Assembly (NCBI RefSeq): GCF_003429565.1
Contig: NZ_QUAK01000105.1
Span: 9,870 to 61,393, forward strand
Reading direction: 5' to 3'
DNA length: 51,524 bases
Source of the DNA: Streptomyces triticagri
GTDB taxonomy: Bacteria > Actinomycetota > Actinomycetes > Streptomycetales > Streptomycetaceae
Position 1 is the first letter of the stretch. Each line of letters opens with the position of its first letter. This document shows, piece after piece, positions 33,397 through 40,406 of the stretch. The notes beneath the pieces were generated by a model. That model made no database searches and was not told where the DNA came from. It was given only the letters and a program-made list of their open reading frames with translations. Position numbers and translations under genes: made by a program.

Positions 33397-33423
33397 GGGT
33401 CGGCGGTCACTCCGCCGGGCCCG
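33397..33423 (+). terminator. Putative terminator after the second dioxygenase gene
   Basis: CGGCGG (33401-33406) pairs with CCGCCG (33412-33417) around a TCACT loop, extended by GGG/CCC beyond a small internal loop. It starts ten bases after the stop codon and marks the right end of the locus. Confidence 0.45.
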
Positions 33424-33491
33424 CGGTCCGCCCGCGCGCCAGTGTCCGAAACGTTCAAGACGAGGCAATCGCCCTCTCCTAGGCTCACCGC

Positions 33492-33896
33492 ATGACTACT
33501 CCACGCATCGACGCACTCTCCATGGTGGTCAGCGACATGGCCGCCGCCGTCGCCTTCTACCGCCGGCTCGGCCTCGACTTCCCCGAGGGCTCGGAGTCCG
33601 AGGACCATGCGGAGGCCCCGATGCCCGGCGGCCTCCGCTTCATGCTGGACACGGAGGCCGCGATCCGCTCCTTCGCACCCGATTTCACACCGCCCTCGCC
33701 CGACGGCCGCGCCGGCTTCGCCTTCAAGTGCGAGAGCCCGTCCCAAGTGGACGCCGTCTACGCCGAGTTGACGGCAGCCGGCCACAAGGGCGCGGCCGAG
33801 CCCTGGGACGCGGACTGGGGCCAGCGCTACGCCCAGGTCGAGGACCCGGACGGCCAGACGGTCGACCTCTTCGCCTGGCAGCCGGAGAAGGGCTGA
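33492..33896 (+). CDS. VOC family (glyoxalase/dioxygenase-like) protein
   Basis: Protein of 134 residues with two beta-alpha-beta-beta-beta modules of the vicinal oxygen chelate fold: LSMVVSDMAAAVAFYRRLGL at the start and YAQVEDPDGQTVDLFAW at the end. Candidate metal ligands are sparse, so it may bind rather than convert its ligand, like the bleomycin-resistance-type members. Instead of a ribosome site, a TAGGCT -10-like element ends six bases before the ATG, the spacing expected for a leaderless transcript. It converges on the AraC gene, with a small GGGGA/TCCCC hairpin near 33909-33921 between them. Confidence 0.9.
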   Translation: MTTPRIDALSMVVSDMAAAVAFYRRLGLDFPEGSESEDHAEAPMPGGLRFMLDTEAAIRSFAPDFTPPSPDGRAGFAFKCESPSQVDAVYAELTAAGHKGAAEPWDADWGQRYAQVEDPDGQTVDLFAWQPEKG

Positions 33897-33920
33897 TCCT
33901 CGATCATCGGGGACGTTCCC

Positions 33921-34619
33921 CTATGGCTCCAGGGTCAGCAGCCGTCCGAGGGGCATTCCTGCCAAGTCCCGTACGTCACGGGCCAGATGCGCCTGGTCCG
34001 CGAATCCGGCCACGGCCGCGGTCTCGGCGAAAGGCAGACCGGTGCGGGCCAGGGTGAGGGCGCGCTGCAGGCGCAGGATGCGGGCCAGGGTCTTCGGGCC
34101 GTATCCGAAGGCGTCGAGCGAGCTGCGGTGCAGCCGCCTGGCGCCGACGCCCAGGGCGTCCGCGGTGGCGGCGACTCCGTGGCCGGACGCCAGCCGCTCG
34201 GCGATCAGTCGGGGCAGCGGGTCGGCGGGGGCGGAGTCCGCGGCCCGGTCCAGGACGAGCGATTCGAGTGCGGTGGCGGGATCCCCGGCCGCGGCCACCC
34301 GTGCGGTGAGTCTCCGCACCTGGGCGGCCGGCCAGAGCTCGGCGAGGGCGACCCGGCGGTCGCGCAGTTCCCGAGCCGGCACGCCGAGCACCGGATATGC
34401 GGTGCCCGGGGCGAAGCGGAGGCCGGCCACGGTGCCGTCGCCCGGGGCCTCCGGTACGTAGGCGTGCAGGTCGGGCCCCGCCACGTACAGCCGGTCGTCC
34501 ATCCACAGCAGGTCCATGCAGCCGTCCGGCAGGACCGGGTAGGGCGGGTCGTGCGGGCGCCGGGCGGTCCGGGTCCAGACGACGGCGCCCTCGTGCCGCG
34601 ATGCGCGCTCCTGGTACAC
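33921..34619 (-). CDS. AraC family transcriptional regulator
   Basis: Regulator of 232 residues. The N-terminal half (VVWTRTARRPHDPPYPVLPDGCMDLLWMDD) is the conserved non-cupin sensor region found before HTH_18 domains in Streptomyces, where the Cys/Asp-rich PDGCMDLLW block is typical. The C-terminal HTH pair reads GVAATADALGVGARRLHRSSL and PFAETAAVAGFADQAHLARD. The GTG start at 34619 lies nine bases after the stop of another AraC gene, so they form an operon. Targets unknown; the convergent VOC protein is a neighbour, not necessarily a target. Confidence 0.9.
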   Translation of the reverse strand: MYQERASRHEGAVVWTRTARRPHDPPYPVLPDGCMDLLWMDDRLYVAGPDLHAYVPEAPGDGTVAGLRFAPGTAYPVLGVPARELRDRRVALAELWPAAQVRRLTARVAAAGDPATALESLVLDRAADSAPADPLPRLIAERLASGHGVAATADALGVGARRLHRSSLDAFGYGPKTLARILRLQRALTLARTGLPFAETAAVAGFADQAHLARDVRDLAGMPLGRLLTLEP

Positions 34620-34628
34620 GGTCCGAGG

Positions 34629-35567
34629 CTACGCCGCGCCGCCCGAACGGTGTTCCTTCGGGCTGATCCCGTAGGCCCGTTTGAAGGCGCTGGACAGGGC
34701 GAACGCGCTGCCGTAGCCGACCTGTCCGGCGATCGCGCCGACCGTGAGATCGGTGTCGCGCAGCCGGTCCGCGGCGATCGCGAGCCGCCAGCCGGTCAGA
34801 TACGCCATCGGCGGTTCGCCGACGAGTTCGCCGAAGCGGCGGGCCAGTGCCGCGCGCGAGACGCCGGCCTTCGCGGCGAGCGAGGCGACCGTCCAGGGGT
34901 GGGCCGGATCGTCGTGCAGCAGGCGCAGGGCCCGGCCGACGACGGGGTCGCCGAGCGCCGCGTACCAGGCCGGCGGATCGGCCTCCGGCCGCGAGAACCA
35001 GGTGCGCAGGACGGCGATGAGGAGCAGGTCGAGGAGCCGGTCGAGTACGACGTCCTGGCCGGGCTCGTCGCGCACGATCTCCTGGTCGAGGAGCGGCACG
35101 ATGAGCCCGTCCCACTCCTCGCGGGCGAGGACGAGCAGCGGCGGCAGGGCGTCGAGCAGACGGGCACTGATCTCGCCGCGCATCTGGTAGGTGCCGACGA
35201 GCATGATCGCGTCGCCGTCCACCCGGCCGCCCCAGGTGCGGGTGCCGAGGTCCATGTAGTCGGGCAGTTCCCGGCCGTCGGGCGCCGCGCAGCGGCCGCC
35301 CGGGTGGATCACGGCGCCGGGTGGGGTCTGCGGGGTGTCCCCGCAGGTGTACGGGGCGGGGCCGCGGGCGATGGCGATGTCGCCCGGGCGCAGGTGGAGC
35401 GCCTCGCCCCGGTCGGGCACGAGCCAGGCGTCACCGCGGGTCATGGCCATCACCGACAGGGGCGCACGGTCCTCGATCCGTACCGCCCAGGGCGGGTCGA
35501 AGCAGGCCCGGATCAGGAAGGCGCCACGCGCGCGCGGTCCGTCGAGGAGTCCTGCGAGAGCGTCCAT
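34629..35567 (-). CDS. AraC family transcriptional regulator with cupin sensor domain
   Basis: Regulator of 312 residues. The N-terminal cupin_6-type domain (residues 1-190; MTRGDAWLVPDRGEALHLRPG and GGRVDGDAIMLVGTYQMRGE) is followed by two HTH motifs: VASLAAKAGVSRAALARRFGELVG and GAIAGQVGYGSAFALSSAFKR, with the closing GISPKEHR. ATG 35567 is the natural start at the conserved MDALAGLL; an upstream frame runs into the repeat region and is not supported. The ribosome site is poor. Members of this type often control oxidoreductase genes, but none adjoins. Confidence 0.9.
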   Translation of the reverse strand: MDALAGLLDGPRARGAFLIRACFDPPWAVRIEDRAPLSVMAMTRGDAWLVPDRGEALHLRPGDIAIARGPAPYTCGDTPQTPPGAVIHPGGRCAAPDGRELPDYMDLGTRTWGGRVDGDAIMLVGTYQMRGEISARLLDALPPLLVLAREEWDGLIVPLLDQEIVRDEPGQDVVLDRLLDLLLIAVLRTWFSRPEADPPAWYAALGDPVVGRALRLLHDDPAHPWTVASLAAKAGVSRAALARRFGELVGEPPMAYLTGWRLAIAADRLRDTDLTVGAIAGQVGYGSAFALSSAFKRAYGISPKEHRSGGAA

Positions 35568-35737
35568 GGAGTGAGGGTAGCCAGACGACGCCGCGACGAT
35601 CCCGGTGGATCGGATCGGGACGGGCCGGCCTCCGGCCGGGATGGTGCGGGCCGGTCTCCGACCGTGCAGGCACGACCCCGGCCTTCCGCCAAGCAGGCTC
35701 AGCCCTGGTTCCCGGCCAGCCCAGGCGCAGCCCAGGT

Positions 35738-36412
35738 CCCCGGCCGGCAAGACACCGCCACGTGCGCGGCACGCCGCCGGTGCTGGGCCAGGTCACCTAC
35801 TACCGGGTCGGTGAACTTCCAGCAAGCCGGACGGGAGCACCTGCACCGGCCCGAGCGCGCACGAGACCGGGCCAACCCGGCAAGCGGAACCCCGACGCCA
35901 ACGCGGGCGGCCCTGTCTCCAGCCGGGAAGACACCGCCACATGCGCGGCACACCGCCGGTACCGGGCCAGATCACCTGCTCCCGCGTCGGTGAACTTCCG
36001 GCGAGGCAGGCGGGGGCGCCTGCACCAGCCCGGGCGCGCACGAGTCCAGCGGGCCCGGCAAGCGGAACTCCGACCGCGGTACGTGCGAATCCGGTCCCCG
36101 GCCGGCAAGACGCCGCCACGTACCGGGCCCGGTCACCTACTGCCCGGGGCGGGCGATCTTCTGGCGAGCCGGACGGAGGCGCCTGCGTCGGCCCGGGCGC
36201 GCACGAGTCCACCGAGCCCGGCAGGCGCAACTCCGACGCCGGCGCGTGCGAATCCGGTCGCCGGCCGGGAAGACGAAGACGCCGCCGTGCCGGGCCCGGT
36301 CACTTGCTCCCGGGTGGGTGATCTTCCGGTGCGGCGGGCGGGGGCGCCTGGGGCCGCCCGGGTGTGTACGAGTCCGGCGAGGCCGGTGGGGGTGCGTGCG
36401 GATCCGGCGCGC
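35738..36412. repeat. Tandem array of degenerate ~179-bp units
   Basis: Four related units begin at 35738, 35917, 36096 and 36259, with periods of 179, 179 and 163 bp; unit 3 lacks about 16 bp. Each begins CCCCGGCCGGCAAGAC or a close variant, then has GGTCACCT near its middle and GCGCGCACGAG later. The fourth unit runs into the 3' end of the yihY-type gene (stop at 36300). The period is not a multiple of three and no strand keeps a frame across units, so the array is non-coding apart from its last unit. It fills most of the 732-bp gap between the AraC and yihY genes; 35568-35737 shows only shorter G/C-rich similarity. Confidence 0.8.
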
Positions 36413-37631
36413 CGATCGAGGGCGGATCCTGCGGACTCGCCGGGCCCGATGGCCCGGGCCGGTCGGTGTCGGGCGCGGAGGGTTCCTCATCGGGCAGCGG
36501 CCCGGCCGTGCCGTTGCGCTTCGGGTGGGTGCGCAGCCGCGAGGTGACGTCGTCCGGGGGCAGGAACTGGGCCCAGCGCTCGGGGAATTCGGACGGCATG
36601 TCCGGGTCGTCCGGATCCTCCGTGGCGGCGCGCGCAGCGGCGGCGCGGGCGACGACCTCGGCGGCACGCGCCTCGCGCACCCGCTCGTTGGCGGCGCGGG
36701 CCGCGGCCGTGGTGACGGAGGGCCAGACCCGGTCCACCGCCGCATTGACGGCCGCACCGACGAGGACGGCGAAGGCCGAGACCCCGATCCACAGGAGTAC
36801 GGCGACGGGTGCGGCGAGGGAGCCGTAGATCGTCGGCCCCTCCACGGTGTTGGTGAGGTAGACGCGCAGCAGGGCGCTGCCGAGGATCCACATGGCGAGG
36901 GCCACCAGCGCGCCCGGTACGTCCTCGATCCAGGGTGAACGCACCGGCACCGACACGTGGTAGAGCGTGGTCAGGAAGACGATGCCGAGCAGCACGACGA
37001 CGGGCCAGTACAGGACCTGGACGAGGGTCTCGCTCCACGGCACGACCTTGAGGACCGCGTCCGGGCCCGCCACCATCAGCGGCAGCGCCACCGAGCCGAT
37101 CAGCAGCGCGACGATGAACAGCAGGAACGCGAGCAGCCGGGTGCTGACGATGCCGCGCACCCCGTCGAGCCCGTACATCACGGTGATGGTGTCGATGAAG
37201 ACCGTCACCGCGCGCGAGCCCGACCACAGGGCGATCACGAAGCCGAGGGAGATGACGTCGGGGCGGCCTCCCTTCATCACGTCGTCGATGATCGGCTGGG
37301 CGATGTCGTGCACACCCCGGTCCGAGAGCACGGTGCGGGCCGCTTCGAGGATGTTGTCCTCGACGGACTGCATGGTGTCGGCGCCGGTCCACACGTCCAC
37401 GTATCCGAGAAGTCCTGCCAGGCTCAGCAGGAGTGGCGGAACGGACAAGAGGGTGAAAAACGCCGCTTCGGCGGCAAGGCCCAGAATCCGGTATTCCACG
37501 CAGGAGTTGACGGTGTCCTTGAGGAGCAGCCAGGCGGTCCTGCGTTTCGAGACGTTCCGGTAGAGCGCGCGGGCGCGGTGGAGTCGGCCCGAGGTGGGCT
37601 CGGGAGTTTCTTTTGCCTGGTGCACCTCCAT
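36300..37631 (-). CDS. YihY/virulence factor BrkB family inner-membrane protein
   Basis: Membrane protein of 443 residues. Six hydrophobic helices occupy residues ~45-310, with family motifs EAAFFTLLSVPPLLLSLAGL, ISLGFVIALWSGSRAV and a late TIYGSLAAPVAVLLWIGVSA. A helical, Ala/Arg-rich cytoplasmic stretch follows (ERVREARAAEVVARAAAARA). The final ~75 residues are Pro/Asp-rich (GAPDPHAPPPASPDSYTPG) and their coding DNA lies partly in the last unit of the tandem array. The family was once linked to RNase BN, an assignment since withdrawn, and its role is unclear. ATG 37631 has no good ribosome site; GGAGGTG occurs inside the first codons. Divergent from the GAF gene. Confidence 0.9.
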   Translation of the reverse strand: MEVHQAKETPEPTSGRLHRARALYRNVSKRRTAWLLLKDTVNSCVEYRILGLAAEAAFFTLLSVPPLLLSLAGLLGYVDVWTGADTMQSVEDNILEAARTVLSDRGVHDIAQPIIDDVMKGGRPDVISLGFVIALWSGSRAVTVFIDTITVMYGLDGVRGIVSTRLLAFLLFIVALLIGSVALPLMVAGPDAVLKVVPWSETLVQVLYWPVVVLLGIVFLTTLYHVSVPVRSPWIEDVPGALVALAMWILGSALLRVYLTNTVEGPTIYGSLAAPVAVLLWIGVSAFAVLVGAAVNAAVDRVWPSVTTAAARAANERVREARAAEVVARAAAARAATEDPDDPDMPSEFPERWAQFLPPDDVTSRLRTHPKRNGTAGPLPDEEPSAPDTDRPGPSGPASPQDPPSIGAPDPHAPPPASPDSYTPGRPQAPPPAAPEDHPPGSK

Positions 37632-37820
37632 ACCGTAGCGGCATGGCCGTCCCCGCCCACACCGTGACCGACAGGCCTTCGGCCCAGGTGGGATACGACG
37701 CGGAGGTGGTGCTGCGCCGACACGGCACCACCTCCGCCTCCATGGCCCCGCAGAACAGGAACATGAGCGCCGCACTGCGGCGCATGCACCACTTTCGGCC
37801 AGGTGCTCGACGGGTGCGAG

Positions 37821-37840
37821 AGTTGCAGGGAGTTGCATCG
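37821..37840 (+). promoter_or_regulatory. Direct repeat upstream of the GAF-domain gene
   Basis: Two copies of AGTTGCA lie exactly ten bases apart (37821-37827 and 37831-37837), one helical turn, in the 294-bp divergent region before the GAF-domain gene. It could be a regulator site. Nothing else in this region is recognised apart from the GGGGAGGG ribosome site at its right end. Confidence 0.35.
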
Positions 37841-37925
37841 GGTCGGCCAACTCGGCCCCGCCGATGCCGTCTCGGGGAGACGATGGAGTCCACTCGCACC
37901 CGTCGGGCTTTCGGGGAGGGCACCG

Positions 37926-39215
37926 ATGACGAACGCGACGATCGACCTGACGAAGCTGGCGGCCGTCGACTCGCGGCGTGCCGCCAAGCTGCTGCAGGGG
38001 GTGCGCGCCGCGACCCTGTCCGGCCAGGCGCCGCCGATCGAGCCGCGGCCGGTGATCGAGGAGTCCTGGAGCCGGATGCTCCGCGGCGGGGTCGACCCCG
38101 AGCACGACGTACGCGAGGGCCTGTTGACGCTCGCGGACCTGGAGCTGCGGCGGCGCGAGTCGGTGCTGCAGGAGGTCCTGCCGGTGCTGCGCGAGGGCCT
38201 GGTGTCCATCGCGGACGCGGCGCACCACATCATGGTGGTGAGCGACGCGGACGCCCGGGTCCTGTGGCGTGAGGGGCATCCGTCCGTGCTCCACAAGGCC
38301 GACCAGCTGGGCTTCGAACTCGGCGCGGACTGGCGGGAGTCCACCGTGGGCACCAACGGTGTCGGCACTCCCCTGGTGGCCCGCCGCCCTGTACAGGTCT
38401 TCTCCGCCGAGCACTTCGTGAGCAGTCACCATCCGTGGACCTGCGCGGGGGCGCCGGTCACGGATCCGCGCGACGGGCGGCTGATCGGTGTGGTCGATGT
38501 GAGCGGCCCGTTCGACACGATGCATCCTTCGACGCTGGCCCTGGTCCGCTCGGTGGCCCGGCTCGCCGAGGCCGAGCTGCGCAACCGTCATCTGGCGGTA
38601 CTCGACCGGCTGCGTACGGTCGCGGTGCCGCTGCTCTCCCGCACCGGTGGCCGCGCCCTGGTGGTGGACACCCACGGCTGGCCGGCCGCGGTGCACGGCA
38701 TGACTCCGGTCGACCGGGTGCCGCTGCCGAAAGGGCTCGGTCCGGGCCGGGCCGTGCTGCCGGGGTTCGGCGAGTGCACGGTGGAGCCGCTCCCCGGCGG
38801 GTGGCTGCTGCGGCTGGATGCAGGGCCGGCCGGGCACACCGGGGTTTCGCGGGTCGTCCTCGATCTGGGCGGCCCCCGGGAGTGGACGGTCACCGTCTCG
38901 GGGCCGTCCGGCAGCTGGACGCACGAGCTGTCGCCGCGCCATGCGGAGCTGCTCTATCTGCTGGCCGCGGATCCGTCGGGGCGTACGGCGGCGGGGCTGG
39001 CCCAGGACGTGTTCGGCGATCCGAGCCGCGCGGTGACGGTGCGCGCAGAACTGTCGCGGGTGCGGCGCTATCTGTCCGGTGTGCTCGCGCACCGCCCGTA
39101 CCGCTTCCACGAGGACGCGGAGGTCGAGGTGGTCCTGCCGGCCGACCCGGCGTATCTGCTGCCGCACTCGTCGGCGCCGGCGGTGGTCAGGGCGCGTGGG
39201 GCCGGGCCGCGGTGA
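37926..39215 (+). CDS. GAF-domain transcriptional regulator (AcoR-like N-terminus, no AAA domain)
   Basis: Protein of 429 residues. Residues ~55-230 resemble the sensor half of AcoR-type activators: EESWSRMLRGGVDPE, then a GAF domain with TVGTNGVGTPLVARRPVQVF and HPWTCAGAPVTDP. The sigma-54 AAA+ domain that follows in true AcoR is absent. Instead the C-terminus (~330-429) has a helical region with DPSGRTAAGLAQDVFGDPSR that looks like a winged helix. Such truncated forms are common in Actinobacteria, often near dehydrogenases. ATG 37926 follows GGGGAGGG. No dehydrogenase is adjacent here, so the target is open. Confidence 0.88.
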   Translation: MTNATIDLTKLAAVDSRRAAKLLQGVRAATLSGQAPPIEPRPVIEESWSRMLRGGVDPEHDVREGLLTLADLELRRRESVLQEVLPVLREGLVSIADAAHHIMVVSDADARVLWREGHPSVLHKADQLGFELGADWRESTVGTNGVGTPLVARRPVQVFSAEHFVSSHHPWTCAGAPVTDPRDGRLIGVVDVSGPFDTMHPSTLALVRSVARLAEAELRNRHLAVLDRLRTVAVPLLSRTGGRALVVDTHGWPAAVHGMTPVDRVPLPKGLGPGRAVLPGFGECTVEPLPGGWLLRLDAGPAGHTGVSRVVLDLGGPREWTVTVSGPSGSWTHELSPRHAELLYLLAADPSGRTAAGLAQDVFGDPSRAVTVRAELSRVRRYLSGVLAHRPYRFHEDAEVEVVLPADPAYLLPHSSAPAVVRARGAGPR

Positions 39216-39278
39216 ACAGGGCGAGCCCGCCCCGGCGAGTGTTTTGTCGCGGACGTACGGGCGTGGTTCGCTGACCGC

Positions 39279-39842
39279 ATGAGCATCACTGTGACCACCT
39301 GGTCCCTCGAGCAGACCTCCCCCGACGACCTGGTGCCGGCCGCCGCGCCCTCGGACGATGTGCGGGTCGTCCGCGCCGAGGTGCCGTCGCCGGAGTTCAG
39401 CCGGTTCCTGTACACGGCGGTCGGCGGGGACATCCGCTGGACCGACCGGCTCTCGCTGTCCTACGCGGACTGGGACGCCGAGCTGACGCGTCCAGGTGTC
39501 GAGACGTGGGTGGCGTACGAGAAGGGGACGCCGGCCGGATACGTGGAGCTCGCCGGCCGCGAGGAGGGAGTCGTGGAGATCGTCTACTTCGGCCTCATCC
39601 CCGCCTTCCGCGGCCGCCGGATCGGCGGCCACCTCCTCTCGTACGGTGTGGCGCGGGCCTGGGACCTGGCCGAGCGGTGGCCGGGACGGACCCCGACGAA
39701 GCGGGTGTGGCTGCACACCTGCAGCAAGGACGGCCCCCACGCGATGTCCAACTACCAGCGCCGCGGCTTCCGCCTCTTCGACACAAAGACGGAGGACGAG
39801 CCGGACATCACCACTCCGGGCCCTTGGCCGGGGGCTCTCTGA
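39279..39842 (+). CDS. GNAT family N-acetyltransferase
   Basis: Protein of 187 residues with the GNAT acetyl-CoA motif: EIVYFGLIPAFRGRRIGGHLL (R-x-x-R/G-x-G/A region). The later NYQRRGFRLFDT block is the usual motif B turn. Members acetylate amino groups of small molecules or proteins; the substrate is unknown. No clear ribosome site precedes the ATG. It lies 63 bp after the GAF gene on the same strand. Confidence 0.92.
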   Translation: MSITVTTWSLEQTSPDDLVPAAAPSDDVRVVRAEVPSPEFSRFLYTAVGGDIRWTDRLSLSYADWDAELTRPGVETWVAYEKGTPAGYVELAGREEGVVEIVYFGLIPAFRGRRIGGHLLSYGVARAWDLAERWPGRTPTKRVWLHTCSKDGPHAMSNYQRRGFRLFDTKTEDEPDITTPGPWPGAL

Positions 39843-39845
39843 GCC

Positions 39846-39893
39846 CCTCAGGCGTTTGAGGAGGCCCCTCCGGCAGGAGTCTCGGGAAGGGGC
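39846..39893 (+). terminator. Putative terminator after the GNAT gene
   Basis: A short stem CCTCA/TGAGG (39846-39861) and a second GCCCCT/AGGGGC stem (39864-39893) follow the stop within four bases. The cluster resembles Streptomyces tandem terminators. From there to 40059 I see no gene; this stretch should hold the sulfur-operon promoter. Confidence 0.4.
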
Positions 39894-40059
39894 GGGCTGG
39901 GGATCCCCACACCCCGCCCGAACCGAACCCCCGGAATCACCCCATACCGCCCCCCGGCCCACACCACCGCACCGGGCACTGTCCCGAATACCAAGACTCT
40001 CCCGTCCGCATCGTGGACAACGGTGGACTGCCCAAACACGAACGTGCCACGCTTCCGTC

Positions 40060-40143
40060 ATGTCTCGAGCCGGAATTGCCTTGGTGAGTCGACGCCACGT
40101 CGACCTCGGACGCGTGTTCAGCGCCATCTGTCCGGCGATCTGA
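40060..40143 (+). CDS. Sulfur-operon leader peptide (27 codons)
   Basis: Short peptide beginning MSRAGIALVSRRHVDLGR and ending AICPAI. I recognise it as the Streptomyces 'putative leader peptide' type found before assimilatory sulfite reductase genes, in which ALVSRRHVDLGR is conserved. A cysteine near the C-terminus suggests that ribosome stalling at low cysteine controls the operon, as shown for cysteine-dependent uORFs in mycobacteria. The ATG has no Shine-Dalgarno sequence and may be leaderless. The frame stops 263 bases before the sulfite reductase start. Confidence 0.75.
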   Translation: MSRAGIALVSRRHVDLGRVFSAICPAI

Positions 40144-40406
40144 CGCCACGCCCCGCGACCCCGCCACAGCGCCAGTCGCAGCGCCCGTCGCGGCCCGTCA
40201 GCACCCCGCCTCGCACCTCCCGCTTCTCCCGCTCGGAGCCCCACCCCACCCGTCCGTCGGCCACCACCGACCGCCGGTGACCACTTCACCCTGACCCGCT
40301 GCGCAATGACGCGCGCACGTCGGCCCGCCGTCCGCCCCGTCATCGCTCATCGTGCCCGTACACGCAGGTCAGAGCCGCTTTCCTGCTGCCTTGAAGGACG
40401 TACCCC
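40144..40406 (+). promoter_or_regulatory. C-rich leader RNA between the leader peptide and sulfite reductase
   Basis: This 263-base stretch is visibly rich in C relative to G over about 40140-40330, with no strong hairpin. Such sequence is typical of Rho-utilisation (rut) regions, so a Rho-dependent attenuation step linked to leader translation is possible. The far end holds the GAAGGACG ribosome site of the sulfite reductase. Confidence 0.4.

Noticed and set aside
35321..36547. A 408-codon plus-strand frame running through the tandem repeats
   Set aside because: It begins inside the AraC gene on the other strand, ends inside the yihY-type gene, and the 179-bp period does not preserve a frame, so its openness is a composition effect.
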